From Streptomyces sp. HUAS YS2 (GTDB lineage: Bacteria > Actinomycetota > Actinomycetes > Streptomycetales > Streptomycetaceae), in contig NZ_CP137573.1 in assembly GCF_033343995.1 (NCBI RefSeq), positions 2,046,001 through 2,110,000 on the forward strand: 64,000 nt of DNA. The letters are read 5' to 3'. Below are positions 8,038 to 17,058 of the stretch, in pieces. Position 1 is the first letter of the stretch; every line of letters starts with the position of its first letter. Under the pieces are notes generated by a model. The model did not search any database. It was not told the DNA's origin and saw only the letters and a program-made list of their open reading frames with translations. The translations under genes were made by a program, and so were the position numbers.

Positions 8038-9411
8038 TCAGGCGACGCCCCGGCCCCGGCGGAACCGTGCCAGCCCGTCGGAGAGCTCGACCAGCGGGTC
8101 GGGGTAGTCGAAGGCTGCCCGGTCGAGCGCGGTGAGCCGCCAGGGCTCGTGGACGGCCGGTCCGTCGAGGCCGGCGAGCTCCGGGACCCAGTGCCGGACG
8201 TAACTGCCCTCGGGGTCGTACCGCTTGCCCTGCCGCACCGGGTTCAGGACGCGTTGCGGCCTGGTGTCCGTGCCAGTACCGGCGACCCACTGCCAGTTGA
8301 GCTGGTTGTTCGCCACGTCGCCGTCCACGAGCAGACCGAGGAAGTGGTGCGCGCCCTCGCGCCAGTCGATGTAGAGCGTCTTGGTCAGGAAGGAGGCCGC
8401 GATCAGCCGGCCGCGGTTGTGCATCCAGCCCTCGTGCGCGAGCTGCCGCATGGCGGCGTCGACCACGGGGTAGCCGGTTCGCCCCTCGCGCCAGGCCGCG
8501 AGGTCCGCTTCCATGTCGGCACCCCTCCTCCAGCGGTCGTGGCGCGGACGGTAGTCCGCGTCCGCCGCCTCCGGCCGGGCGGCCAGCACCTGATGGTGGA
8601 AGTCGCGCCAGCACAACTGCCGCACGAACGCCTCCGCCCCGGCACCACCACGCTTCCGCGCCCGGTGGACGGCCTCGACAGCGGAGACGGCACCGAAGTG
8701 CAGATACGGCGAGAGGCGGGACGTGACGTCGCCCGCCAGGTCGTCGTGGCGCTCCTCGTACGCGTCGACGTGCTCCGACAGCCAGGAACCGAGCCGCTTG
8801 CGTCCTTCGCGCTCCCCGCCCGCGGCGAGGCCCGGCGACACGTCCGCGAGCGCGGAACGCCGGGGCATCCGCTCCGACCGTACGTCCGAGGGGACGCGCA
8901 CCGCCCCCGGGGCGGCCAGCGGCATCCGGCAGGGCACGTCGGCCCAGCGCTTGTAGTAGGGCGTGAACACGGCGAAGTGGTCGGAACCGTGCGGGGTGAG
9001 GTCACCGGCCGGGACCACGTCGGTAACACCGTCGTGTACGTACAACCGGCATCCGTCCGCCTCGAGCACCCGGCGCAACCGCGCCTCCCTCGCCCTCGCG
9101 AAACGCGTCACGCCGTCGGCCATGTGGACCTCGCCCGCTCCGGTCTGTCGCACGAGGTCCAGGACCTCGGTCACCGTGTCGCCCTCGCGCACCACGAGAC
9201 GTCCGCCTCGGTCCTTCAGGCCCCGGTCGAGGTCCGCGAGGCAGTCCGCGAGAAATGCCAGCCGGTTGGGCACCGCGAACCCCGCCCGGTCCACGGCGGG
9301 GTCGCGGACGAACACCGGCACCACTTCCCACGCACCCTCGTGCGCCGCCCTCAGGGGCGGGTGGTCGTGGACCCGGAGGTCAGAGGTGTACAGAACGACG
9401 GAGACGGTCAT
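8038..9411 (-). CDS. phr: Deoxyribodipyrimidine photolyase
   Basis: A 457-residue class I cyclobutane-pyrimidine-dimer photolyase, which uses light and FADH- to split UV-induced pyrimidine dimers. The N-terminal alpha/beta antenna domain begins MTVSVVLYTSDLRVHDHPPL. The FAD-binding helical domain shows TSRLSPYLHFGAVS (about 235-248) and VRQLCWRDFHH. The signature region TGYPVVDAAMRQL, then HNRGRL, then ANNQLNWQWVAGTGTD is complete. The start ATG at 9411 is preceded on the minus strand by GGGAGGG. An imperfect 28-bp palindrome lies 45 bp upstream. Length and all key motifs are normal, so the gene should be functional. Confidence 0.95.
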   Translation of the reverse strand: MTVSVVLYTSDLRVHDHPPLRAAHEGAWEVVPVFVRDPAVDRAGFAVPNRLAFLADCLADLDRGLKDRGGRLVVREGDTVTEVLDLVRQTGAGEVHMADGVTRFARAREARLRRVLEADGCRLYVHDGVTDVVPAGDLTPHGSDHFAVFTPYYKRWADVPCRMPLAAPGAVRVPSDVRSERMPRRSALADVSPGLAAGGEREGRKRLGSWLSEHVDAYEERHDDLAGDVTSRLSPYLHFGAVSAVEAVHRARKRGGAGAEAFVRQLCWRDFHHQVLAARPEAADADYRPRHDRWRRGADMEADLAAWREGRTGYPVVDAAMRQLAHEGWMHNRGRLIAASFLTKTLYIDWREGAHHFLGLLVDGDVANNQLNWQWVAGTGTDTRPQRVLNPVRQGKRYDPEGSYVRHWVPELAGLDGPAVHEPWRLTALDRAAFDYPDPLVELSDGLARFRRGRGVA

Positions 9412-9455
9412 CGCGCCCTCCCTGCTCGGCCGCCGGGCGCGCGGGTCGCCGGCGT

Positions 9456-9483
9456 ACTGCTTTCACACTCCTGTGTCAGCAGT
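9456..9483 (-). promoter_or_regulatory. Imperfect palindrome in the photolyase promoter region
   Basis: Arms ACTGCT (9456-9461) and AGCAGT (9478-9483) flank inner CACAC and GTGT, giving a 28-bp dyad 45 bp upstream of the photolyase start. On the minus strand a CTGACA hexamer inside it is followed after 17 nt by TACGCC, so the dyad would span a -35/-10 spacer. MerR-type light regulators bind such layouts. No regulator of that type lies in the window, so the assignment is tentative. Confidence 0.35.
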
Positions 9484-9590
9484 TCCGAGGGACGGCACCT
9501 GCCGGATGCATGCGGCGGCGACGGACGGCCGAGGACGGAGGGGCACCTCGAAGCAGGGCCTCGAACCGGCGCCCCTCTCGGTCCCCCGGC

Positions 9591-10094
9591 TCACCCGGCC
9601 GATTCGGGGCCCGCGAGCTGCTCCGCGAGCTCCCGCTCGCTCTCCTCCGGGAGGGAGGTCTTGAGGACGGTTCCGCCCAAGGGGCCCAGCGCCGCGGCGA
9701 ACCTGTCCTCGGTGACCTTGGACGCCATGATCACGACGGCCGAGGAGCCGGGCCGCAGGAGTTCCTGGACCTTGCCACGGAACTTGCTGTCGACGCCCAT
9801 CTGGTTGAGCTTGCCGACCAGCCCCCCGACGGCGGCACCCACGACGCCCATCGCGGGGGTGAGGATCAGCATGCCGAAGACCATGCCCCACAAGGCTCCG
9901 GCGGTGGCCGAGAGGGCGACCTCCCCCTCTCGCTTGGCGGGCGTGTCCACGTGGGTCGTGCCGTCCGCGTCTACCGAGACGACGGCGAGTCCGTTCAGTT
10001 CGACGATGTGGTCGTCCCGGAGCCGCTGCACCGCCTCGAACGCCTTGTCGGCGCCGGCGCGGTCCTCGTAGCCGAGGACGATGAGTTCGGACAT
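9591..10094 (-). CDS. DUF1269 membrane-associated protein
   Basis: A 167-residue protein matching the DUF1269 family. The beta-rich N-terminal region starts MSELIVLGYEDRAGADKAFE. It is followed by VDTPAKREGEVALSATAGALWG and a glycine-rich hydrophobic hairpin (GMVFGMLILTPAMGVVGAAVGGLVGKL, about 90-115). The C-terminal part (SSAVVIMASKVTEDRFAAAL) returns to an alpha/beta pattern. Members are common in actinobacteria, often near stress genes; no biochemical function is established. It is on the same strand as the baeRF gene (46 bp upstream) and may share its transcript. Confidence 0.8.
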   Translation of the reverse strand: MSELIVLGYEDRAGADKAFEAVQRLRDDHIVELNGLAVVSVDADGTTHVDTPAKREGEVALSATAGALWGMVFGMLILTPAMGVVGAAVGGLVGKLNQMGVDSKFRGKVQELLRPGSSAVVIMASKVTEDRFAAALGPLGGTVLKTSLPEESERELAEQLAGPESAG

Positions 10095-10112
10095 TCGGGT
10101 TCTCCTCGAGGC

Positions 10113-10140
10113 GTGGCAGGTGGCAGGTGGCAGGTGGCAG
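10113..10140. repeat. Four perfect 7-bp tandem repeats
   Basis: The unit GTGGCAG occurs four times without interruption in the 46-bp gap between the baeRF gene and the DUF1269 gene. On the coding (minus) strand the unit reads CTGCCAC. It sits just after the baeRF stop codon, where copy-number change by slippage would alter only intergenic spacing. Confidence 0.85.
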
Positions 10141-11235
10141 TCAGTACCGCAGCACTCCGGCGATGCGCTCCTGGCCGGTCAGCGTGTCGTCCGGTACGAA
10201 CCGGACCTCGGCACCGGTCTCCAGGGCCTGTTCGATGATCTCGTCCACGATGTCGTCGCGCGAGTCGGGAGCGGAGGGATCCGCGGGCTCCAGGTGGTCG
10301 CCCTGGTCGCGCACCACGGCGCGGTAGTGCTCCTCGACCACCAGGAGCCGGATCCGGCCGTCCTTCGCGGCCCGCCACACCTCGTCGAGACCGCCGGCGA
10401 ACTCGTGCCGCCCCCGGGCCGCGTCCAGCTCCGCGGTCAGGGTGGTCGCCAGCGCCTCGTCCCGGGCGCGCCGGACGGGTTCGACGGCCTGGCGCACCGC
10501 TTCGGCCGGTCCATGCGCGAGCCCGCCGCGCTGGACGGTCAGCGTGCCCTGCTCCAGTGGGCCGGTCTCCTCCAGGAGGGCCAGCGCGGGAGCGTCACCG
10601 ATCACGTAGAGCGGCCGGGGCGCGGCGGCGAGGGCGGTACGCAGAGCCTGGTGGGCCTCCCGGAAGAAGGTACGGGTGTCCTCGTCCTGGAACGTGCTCG
10701 CCAGGTCGCCGATGCGTTCCTTGCGCTCCGCGTCGGGGTCCTCCAGGCTCCGCACCAGCGGGAAGCCGTCGCCCGTGTACTCGACGGCCCGTTCCGGCCC
10801 GCCGCTCCACAGCGACACCCGGTCCGCGGCCACCGCCAGCGCCCAGTACGGCTGCTCGGCGGCCTGGGCCGCGACCAGGTTGCGCGTGAGGAAGGTGTCG
10901 GCGACGACCACCCGCTCCGGAACCGTCCGGGCCACGGACCACACGTGGTGCTCACCCGGCGCCGCGTAGACCACCAGTCCGTCCTCCGCGTGCGCGAGAT
11001 CGATCTCGGCCACGGCCCGCTCCAACTGGTCCAGCACGTCGGTACGCTGCTCCCGGGTCACGCCCGGATCCTCCTGGAGGGCCTTCTGCGCACCGGCGAG
11101 GAGGTTGCGCAGCCGTACGGGGTCCTGAGCGTTGTCCGGCTCGCGACGGTGCGTCGGCATGACGAGCGACAAGGCGGGATACGGGCGGGGCTGCCGCAGC
11201 TTCGCGAGCACATCGGTGCTGAGCGCGGGATGCAT
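10141..11235 (-). CDS. baeRF-family (eRF1-fold) protein
   Basis: A 364-residue protein matching the bacterial archaeo-eukaryotic release factor (baeRF) families. An N-terminal segment (PALSLVMPTHRREPDNAQDPVRLRNLL) precedes a central region containing GLVVYAAPGEHHVWSV. The C-terminal L7Ae-like part includes LLVVEEHYRAVVRDQG and ends VRFVPDDTLTGQERIAGVLRY. Family members are proposed to act on stalled ribosomes or in stress responses, but experimental evidence is thin. The start codon is the ATG at 11235. With the DUF1269 gene it forms a likely two-gene stress operon. Confidence 0.8.
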   Translation of the reverse strand: MHPALSTDVLAKLRQPRPYPALSLVMPTHRREPDNAQDPVRLRNLLAGAQKALQEDPGVTREQRTDVLDQLERAVAEIDLAHAEDGLVVYAAPGEHHVWSVARTVPERVVVADTFLTRNLVAAQAAEQPYWALAVAADRVSLWSGGPERAVEYTGDGFPLVRSLEDPDAERKERIGDLASTFQDEDTRTFFREAHQALRTALAAAPRPLYVIGDAPALALLEETGPLEQGTLTVQRGGLAHGPAEAVRQAVEPVRRARDEALATTLTAELDAARGRHEFAGGLDEVWRAAKDGRIRLLVVEEHYRAVVRDQGDHLEPADPSAPDSRDDIVDEIIEQALETGAEVRFVPDDTLTGQERIAGVLRY

Positions 11236-11701
11236 GGCTGAACCTTTCGTCGTGACGTCCGGGGTCGACGGCCACCGCGGCCGGCGAGCCGACCCGGCGA
11301 CCTCCCCCAGTAAGCCGCCAACCCCACCCGACCGCCACGCGACCCTGAGCCGAACGAGTCACCGCCCCCACCGAGGGTCGTACCGAAATCCGGAGCCGGG
11401 ATCGACGGATCGGACTTCCGCGCCATGCATCGTGACTCTCCAGAACGGATTGACGGAAATCGCAGGCGATTAGCACGTGCGCGGCATTTCGGGCTCAAGA
11501 TCAATATGGCCGACGGGTGCAACGCACCTTCTCGACGCACCCTCTCGGGCAGCCCCGGTTCGGCTCCGTCGCCTCCGGGGGCCTGGGCCACGGCCCGCCA
11601 CGGCCCGCCACAGACCGGGCCGGGCCGGGCTGCGCTTCGCGCTCCGCGACGGCCTCCCGGTCACGGATATTAACGATGAATTCCTTTGGAGTTTCCTCGG
11701 A
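11236..11701. other. 466-bp intergenic region with an island-end-like segment
   Basis: No gene is visible. The part nearest 11235 should contain the baeRF promoter on the minus strand. The part nearest 11702 should contain the araC terminator; it has tandem GGCCCGCCAC units near 11592-11611 and G/C-rich dyads. Positions about 11466-11555 resemble the left end of the island at 34.0 kb: both carry CAAGATCAAT, ACGGG and GACGCAC in the same order, with a shorter spacer here. The resemblance is by eye and needs an alignment. Confidence 0.35.
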
Positions 11702-12634
11702 TCAACCGCCTTCCCGCTCGGAGCGAAATGCGCCCGGAGTCATGTCGAATTCCTTGCGGAACGCCAAGTGAAAACCGACCTGGCTGCGATAGCCCACGCG
11801 CTCCGCGATTTCCTGCTGCGCCACCGAGGTGTCCGCGAGCAGTCGCTTCGCCTCCTGGAGCCGACGCGCCGTGAGGTGCCGCATCGGCGTGTCTCCCACC
11901 ATTTCCTTGAACTGGTGGGAGAAGGCCGAGCGCGACATGCCCGCCCTCCTCGCCAGCGTCTCCACCGTCCAGGGCTCGGCGTACGAGCCGTGGATCGCCA
12001 TCAGCGCCTTGCTGATGCCCTGGTGGCGCAGGGCCCGCAGGGCCGGCGACTCCTCCGTCAGCTGCTCCAGGGCGATCCGCAGGGACAGCACGAAGACCGT
12101 CTCGAAGGCCCGCAGGGCCACCAGCCGCGATCCGGGGGCCGTCCGGGCGATCTCGGAGGGCAGCGCGGCCAGCGTGGACATCAGCAGCGGCTCGCCCTCC
12201 AGCATGCGCCGACGCAGCACGATGATGCGGGGCAGCTCGCCGTAGAGGCCCGGGTCGGTCACCGGGCTGTAGCGCAGACTCGCGCAGAGCATCCGGGTCC
12301 CGTACGGCGGCGTCCCCACCCTGACCAGCCCGGACTCGCCCGGGCTCACGTTCGGCACGAGCGCCGACAGAGGAGTGGTGCGCGCCCCGCGCTCGCCGGA
12401 GAACGAGTGGGCCGTGCCGTGCGGAAAGATCGCGAGGTCCCCCTCGTGCAGCTCCACCGGGTCGGAGCCGTCCTCGAAGGTGATCACACAGCCGCCCTGG
12501 ACCATGTGGTGCACGATCGCGCAGCTGTCCTCGTGACCCTTCACCCCCCAGGTCCCGCCCGCCTCCCACACGCTGTGGAAGATGTCGATCAGCCACAGCG
12601 GGCGCAGTAACGCGGTCAGCACGTCGTCACCCAC
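11702..12634 (-). CDS. AraC-family transcriptional regulator
   Basis: A 310-residue AraC/XylS-type activator. The N-terminal cupin ligand domain (about 1-170) contains CVITFEDGSDPVELHEGDLAIFPHGTAHSF. The C-terminal double helix-turn-helix (about 205-305) contains WTVETLARRAGMSRSAFSHQFKEMVGDTPMRHL and the family signature IAERVGYRSQVGFHLAFRKEFDMTPGAFR. The GTG start at 12634 is well supported by AAGGAGAG just upstream. It is divergent from the biosynthetic operon starting at 12762, with only 127 bp between them, so it probably controls that operon. Confidence 0.92.
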   Translation of the reverse strand: MGDDVLTALLRPLWLIDIFHSVWEAGGTWGVKGHEDSCAIVHHMVQGGCVITFEDGSDPVELHEGDLAIFPHGTAHSFSGERGARTTPLSALVPNVSPGESGLVRVGTPPYGTRMLCASLRYSPVTDPGLYGELPRIIVLRRRMLEGEPLLMSTLAALPSEIARTAPGSRLVALRAFETVFVLSLRIALEQLTEESPALRALRHQGISKALMAIHGSYAEPWTVETLARRAGMSRSAFSHQFKEMVGDTPMRHLTARRLQEAKRLLADTSVAQQEIAERVGYRSQVGFHLAFRKEFDMTPGAFRSEREGG

Positions 12635-12761
12635 GGACTCTCCTTAAACCGATTCGGCTCTTGCTTAATTGATCGTAGTCAGCGGGCCAAGAACGATGAG
12701 AGGGAGAGGCTGAGAACTTCGGCCCGTCAACGGGGTTGCAGTACTGGGGGAACGCGTTCCG

Positions 12762-14003
12762 ATGAACATCGTGATTGCCGGCGCCGGCATCGGCGGTCTG
12801 GTCGCGGCGCTGAGTCTCCATTCCGCGGGACTGCGCGACATCGAGGTCCTGGAGACCGTGACCGAGATCCGCCCGATGGGCGCCGGGGTCAACCTGCTGC
12901 CCAACGCCGTACGCGAACTGGCCGCCCTCGGACTGGCCGAGACCCTCTCCGGCATCGGTGCCGACCTGACGGAGCTCGGCTACTACAACCACCTCGGCCA
13001 GACCATCTGGCGCGAGCCCCGCGGCCGGGCCGACGGCTGCCGCTGGCCGCAACTCGCCGTGCACCGGGGCGAGTTGCAGCAGGCCCTCGTCACGGCCGTG
13101 CGCGAGCGGCTCGGCGCCGCCGCGCTCACCACCGGCGCCCGCGTCACCGGTTTCACCCCGCACCCCGGTGGCGTCACCGTCGAGCTCGCCCCCGGCCCCG
13201 ACGGCGCGCCGCGCCGGATCGGCGCCGACGTGCTGATCGGCGCCGACGGCATCCGCTCCGCCGTCCGCCGGACGCTCTACCCGCGCGAGGGCGAACCCCG
13301 CGCCGACGGCACCACCGTCTGGCGCGGCATCACCCGCGTCGCCCCCTTCCACGGCGGGCGCGCCATGGCCGTCCTCGGCGACGGGCGCTGGAAGGCCGTC
13401 GTGTACCCGCTCTCCACCGCGCCCGACCCCGACGGCCTCGTCCCGGTGAACTGGGCGGTCTCCCGCACCGCGGCGGGGTGCACCGCCCGCTTCCCCGCCG
13501 CCGTCACCGGCTGGACCTGCGGCGATCTGCGGCTGGACGCACTGCTCGGGGAGGCGGAACAGGTCGGCTCCTTCCCGCTCCTCGACCGCGACCCGCTGCC
13601 CCGCTGGTCCTTCGGCCCGGTCACCCTGCTCGGCGACGCCGCCCACGCCATGGCCCCCATGGGCTCCAACGCCACCACGCAGGCCGTCGTCGACGGCCGC
13701 AGCCTCGCCCACGCGCTGGCCCGTCACGCCGACCCGGTGGACGCCCTCGCCGCGTACGACCGGGAGCGCCGCCCCCGGATGAACCACCTCCAGCTCCTCA
13801 ACCGGGCCAAGGGGCCCGAGCTCGTCATCGACCTGGTCCAGGAGCGCGCCCCGCGCGGTTTCCGCCGGGTCGAGGACGTCGTTCCCGCAGCCCTGCTCGC
13901 CCAGGTGACGAGCGGCTACGCGCGGGCCGCCGGCTTCGACGCCGACGCCGCCAACGCCCCGTCCCCCTACGGGCTGCCGCACCGGCCGCCCGCCGCGGCC
14001 TGA
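12762..14003 (+). CDS. PhzS-like FAD-dependent aromatic monooxygenase
   Basis: A 413-residue class A flavoprotein hydroxylase. The N-terminal Rossmann motif IAGAGIGGL and the second FAD motif VTLLGDAAHAMAPMGSN (near residue 285) are present, as is LIGADGIRSAVRR with its DG signature. Overall pattern (IRPMGAGVNLLPNAVRELAALGL; WPQLAVHRGELQQAL) resembles phenazine hydroxylase PhzS and salicylate-hydroxylase-like enzymes, which use NAD(P)H and O2 to hydroxylate electron-rich rings. It opens the AraC-linked operon. A second, related monooxygenase at 20861 suggests two distinct ring oxidations. Confidence 0.88.
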   Translation: MNIVIAGAGIGGLVAALSLHSAGLRDIEVLETVTEIRPMGAGVNLLPNAVRELAALGLAETLSGIGADLTELGYYNHLGQTIWREPRGRADGCRWPQLAVHRGELQQALVTAVRERLGAAALTTGARVTGFTPHPGGVTVELAPGPDGAPRRIGADVLIGADGIRSAVRRTLYPREGEPRADGTTVWRGITRVAPFHGGRAMAVLGDGRWKAVVYPLSTAPDPDGLVPVNWAVSRTAAGCTARFPAAVTGWTCGDLRLDALLGEAEQVGSFPLLDRDPLPRWSFGPVTLLGDAAHAMAPMGSNATTQAVVDGRSLAHALARHADPVDALAAYDRERRPRMNHLQLLNRAKGPELVIDLVQERAPRGFRRVEDVVPAALLAQVTSGYARAAGFDADAANAPSPYGLPHRPPAAA

Positions 14004-14063
14004 CCGCCCGCCGCGCCCTCCCACGACCACCCACCCGATCGACACACACCCGGCAGGAGAACC

Positions 14064-15578
14064 ATGACCCGCAGCGGCCAGGAATACCTCGAATCACTGC
14101 GCGACGGCCGTTCCGTATGGCTCGACGGCGAGCAGGTGAAGGACGTCACGGAACACCCGGCGTTCCGCAACACCGCCCGCTCCGTCGCCCGCCTCTACGA
14201 CATGGCGCGCGATCCCGGGTGGCGCGACGTCCTCACGGTGACGCCCGAGGGGCAGCAGCGGCCGGTGCTCCGCGCGTACCACGTGCCCCGCACCCAGGCC
14301 GAACTGATAGAGCGGCGCAAGGCGTTCAAGACCTGGTCGGAGGCGAGCTTCGGGTTCCTCGGCCGCTCGCCCGACTACATGGCCGCCGGAATCGCCGGCT
14401 TCGTCTCGTCCCCCGACATCTTCGCCGGGGCCGACTTCGACGGGCGCGACAACCTCGCCGCGTACCACCGGCGGATGTCCGAGGGCGACCTGTACCCCGC
14501 CTTCACCATCACCAACCCGCAGATCGACCGCACCCGGGCGGGCAGCGAGCAGGAGCAGGACGACCTCTTCGTCCGCGTGGTCAAGGAGCGCGACGACGGC
14601 ATCATCGTGCGTGGCGCCAAGATGATCGGCACCGGCGCCGTGTTCGGCGACGAGATCATCGTCGGCACCATCGAGCCGCTGCCCCGTCAGGACATCGAGT
14701 ACGCCCTTACCTTCTCCGTGCCGCTCTCCACGCCCGGCCTGAAGTTCATCTCCCGCACCTCCTACGAGGCTCAGGCCCGCAGCGTCTTCGACAATCCGCT
14801 CTCCTCCCGCTTCGACGAGAACGACGCCCTCCTCGTCTGCGACGACGTCTTCGTCCCCTGGGAGCGGGTGCTCACCTACCGGGACACCGACACCACCTTC
14901 GGCATGTGGTGGCTGACGCCCGCCTACAACAACTTCGTCCACCAGGCGGCCACCCGCTTCTGGACCAAGCTGGAGTTCCTCGCCGGGCTCGCCATCCTCA
15001 TCGCCCGCTCGAACAACACCTACCAGCTGCCGCCGGTGCAGATGCAGCTCGGCCGGATCATGGGCTGGCTCAGCATCGCCAAGTCCATGGTGCTCGCGGC
15101 CGAGGCCGAGTACGAGCGCGTCCCCGGCGAGAACGGCGCCGTCCACCTCAACCGGGCGATCGCCTCCGCGCACCGGGCCATGGCCGGTGACATCTACCCC
15201 AAGGTGCTCGCCGAGCTCAAGCTGCTCGCCGGCGGCGGCCTCATCCAGCTCCCCGCCTCCGGGTTCGACCTCACGCACCCCGAACTCGGCCCGCTCGTCG
15301 CCAAGTACGTCCGCTCCACCGGCACCCCCGCCGAGCAGCGGATCAAGCTGATGAAGCTGGCCTGGGACGCCCTCGGCTCCGAATTCGCCTCCCGCCACGA
15401 GCAGTACGAGCGCTTCTACCACGGCGCGCCCCACGTCTACCTGCCCGGGATCGTCCGGGACGGCGACCCGGACCACCTGGCCGCCTTCACCCAGTCCTGC
15501 CTCGACGGCTACGGGCTCGACACCCACGAGAACTTCCCCGTCCCCGGTGCGGGAGGGGAGCACCATGGCGGTAGCTGA
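14064..15578 (+). CDS. HpaB-family FADH2-dependent monooxygenase
   Basis: A 504-residue member of the 4-hydroxyphenylacetate 3-hydroxylase / PvcC family, two-component enzymes that hydroxylate phenolic or amino-aromatic rings with reduced flavin. Visible signatures are FGFLGRSPDYMAAGIAGFVSS (about 97-117), the flavin-contact region TITNPQIDR, and DDVFVPWERVLTYRD (about 272-286). The helical C-terminal half ends with PELGPLVAKYV and HVYLPGIVRDGD. No dedicated flavin reductase gene lies nearby, so FADH2 would come from elsewhere. The ATG at 14064 follows GGCAGGAGA. It overlaps the MFS gene start by 14 nt. Confidence 0.88.
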   Translation: MTRSGQEYLESLRDGRSVWLDGEQVKDVTEHPAFRNTARSVARLYDMARDPGWRDVLTVTPEGQQRPVLRAYHVPRTQAELIERRKAFKTWSEASFGFLGRSPDYMAAGIAGFVSSPDIFAGADFDGRDNLAAYHRRMSEGDLYPAFTITNPQIDRTRAGSEQEQDDLFVRVVKERDDGIIVRGAKMIGTGAVFGDEIIVGTIEPLPRQDIEYALTFSVPLSTPGLKFISRTSYEAQARSVFDNPLSSRFDENDALLVCDDVFVPWERVLTYRDTDTTFGMWWLTPAYNNFVHQAATRFWTKLEFLAGLAILIARSNNTYQLPPVQMQLGRIMGWLSIAKSMVLAAEAEYERVPGENGAVHLNRAIASAHRAMAGDIYPKVLAELKLLAGGGLIQLPASGFDLTHPELGPLVAKYVRSTGTPAEQRIKLMKLAWDALGSEFASRHEQYERFYHGAPHVYLPGIVRDGDPDHLAAFTQSCLDGYGLDTHENFPVPGAGGEHHGGS

Positions 15579-16986
15579 CCGCGGGCGGGCCCTCGCGCTG
15601 CTCGCCGGCACCCAGTTCGTCCTGCTGCTCGACACGTCGATCATCAACGTCGCCGCGCCGTCCATCGGCGAGAGCCTGGAGATCTCCCCGGCCGCGTTGT
15701 CCTGGGTGGCCAACGCCTACCTGGTGTCCTTCGGCGGACTGCTGCTGCTCAGCGGGCGGGCCGCCGACCTCCTCGGGCAGCGCAGGGTGTTCGTCGCCGG
15801 CCTCGGCGTCCTGGCGGCGGCCTCGCTGCTCGGTGCCCTCGCCGGTGACGCCGGGCTGTTGATCGCGGCCCGCGCGGCGCAGGGCGTCGGGGCCGCGATG
15901 GCCGGCGCCGCCGCCTTCGCGCTCCTCCTCACCCTCTTCCCGGAGGGACCCGAGCGGCACCGAGCGCTGGGCGTGTTCGCCGCGATGGCCGGCGCGGGCG
16001 GCGCGGCCGGGACCGTGCTCGGCGGGGTGCTCACCAGCTGGCTCGGCTGGGAGTCCACCTTCGCCCTGAACGTCCTCGCCGGCATCGCGCTGATGCTGCC
16101 GGTGCCGCGCCTGCTGCCGGCCGGCGGCGCGGCCGGCGCCCGGCAGGGCTTCGACGTGCCCGGCGCCGCCACCGTCACCGCCGGACTCGCCCTGCTCGCC
16201 TACGCGGTGGTGAACGCGGGCGAGGCCGGCTGGGGCTCCACGGCCACCCTCGCCACCGGGGCCGCCGCCCTCGTTCTGCTGGCCCTGTTCGTCCTGGTGG
16301 AGCGCCGGGCCGCGCATCCGCTGGTGCCGCTCTCCGTGCTCGGCCGGCCGTCGCTGCGCCTTGCCAACATCCTCGCCGCGCTCTGGCAGATGTCGCTGTT
16401 CCCGATGTTCTTCCTGGTCAGCCTGTACCTCCAGGCCGTGCTCGGCCAAGAGCCGGTGCTCGGCGGCCTTGCGCTGCTGCCGCTCTGCGTCGTCGTCATC
16501 GCCGTCGCGGGCCGCACCGACCGGCTGATCGCCCGGTTCGGCCTGCGCGCCGTGATGGGCGCCGGTTTCGTGCTGGTCGCCGCAGGCATGGCCTGGCAGT
16601 CGCTGCTCTCCTCCGACGGAACGTACTGGGTCGACGTGCTGCCGCCGAGCCTGCTGCTCGGCGTCGCGCTGCCTCTCGTCTCCATCACCACGAACATCGC
16701 CGCCACCCTCGACACCCGCGAGGAGGAGTCCGGGCTGGCCTCCGGGCTGGTCAACACCAGCCTCCAGTTCGGCTCCGTGATCGGCCTGGCCGTGCTCTCC
16801 GGCGTGGCCGCCGCCGTCACCGGCGCCTCCGCCGAGGCACGCGGTCCCGCGCTCACCGACGGTTTCGGCACGGCCCTGCTGGTAGGAGCCGTGCCCGCCG
16901 TCCTGGCCGCGCTGCTCACGCTTCGGCTGCGGCTGCCGGCCCCGCCCGTGGCCGGCGCTCCGGAGCATCAGCGGACCGCCTCCTGA
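15565..16986 (+). CDS. MFS transporter, DHA2 (EmrB/QacA) type
   Basis: About 473 residues with about 14 predicted membrane segments. The family signature LDTSIINVAAPSIGESLEISPAALSWVANAYLV (about residues 18-50) is followed by a motif-A-like loop (SGRAADLLGQRRVFVAGL). The ATG at 15565 has GGGAGGGGAG directly upstream and lies inside the end of the HpaB gene. DHA2 exporters expel drugs and dyes by proton antiport. Its place within a biosynthetic operon suggests export of, or resistance to, the product. Confidence 0.9.
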   Translation: MAVADRGRALALLAGTQFVLLLDTSIINVAAPSIGESLEISPAALSWVANAYLVSFGGLLLLSGRAADLLGQRRVFVAGLGVLAAASLLGALAGDAGLLIAARAAQGVGAAMAGAAAFALLLTLFPEGPERHRALGVFAAMAGAGGAAGTVLGGVLTSWLGWESTFALNVLAGIALMLPVPRLLPAGGAAGARQGFDVPGAATVTAGLALLAYAVVNAGEAGWGSTATLATGAAALVLLALFVLVERRAAHPLVPLSVLGRPSLRLANILAALWQMSLFPMFFLVSLYLQAVLGQEPVLGGLALLPLCVVVIAVAGRTDRLIARFGLRAVMGAGFVLVAAGMAWQSLLSSDGTYWVDVLPPSLLLGVALPLVSITTNIAATLDTREEESGLASGLVNTSLQFGSVIGLAVLSGVAAAVTGASAEARGPALTDGFGTALLVGAVPAVLAALLTLRLRLPAPPVAGAPEHQRTAS

Positions 16987-17058
16987 CCGACCCGGCACCC
17001 ACCGCACCGCAGCGGGCCGGGCCGCCACCCCACCGAACCACCTGATGAAAGGCACGAC

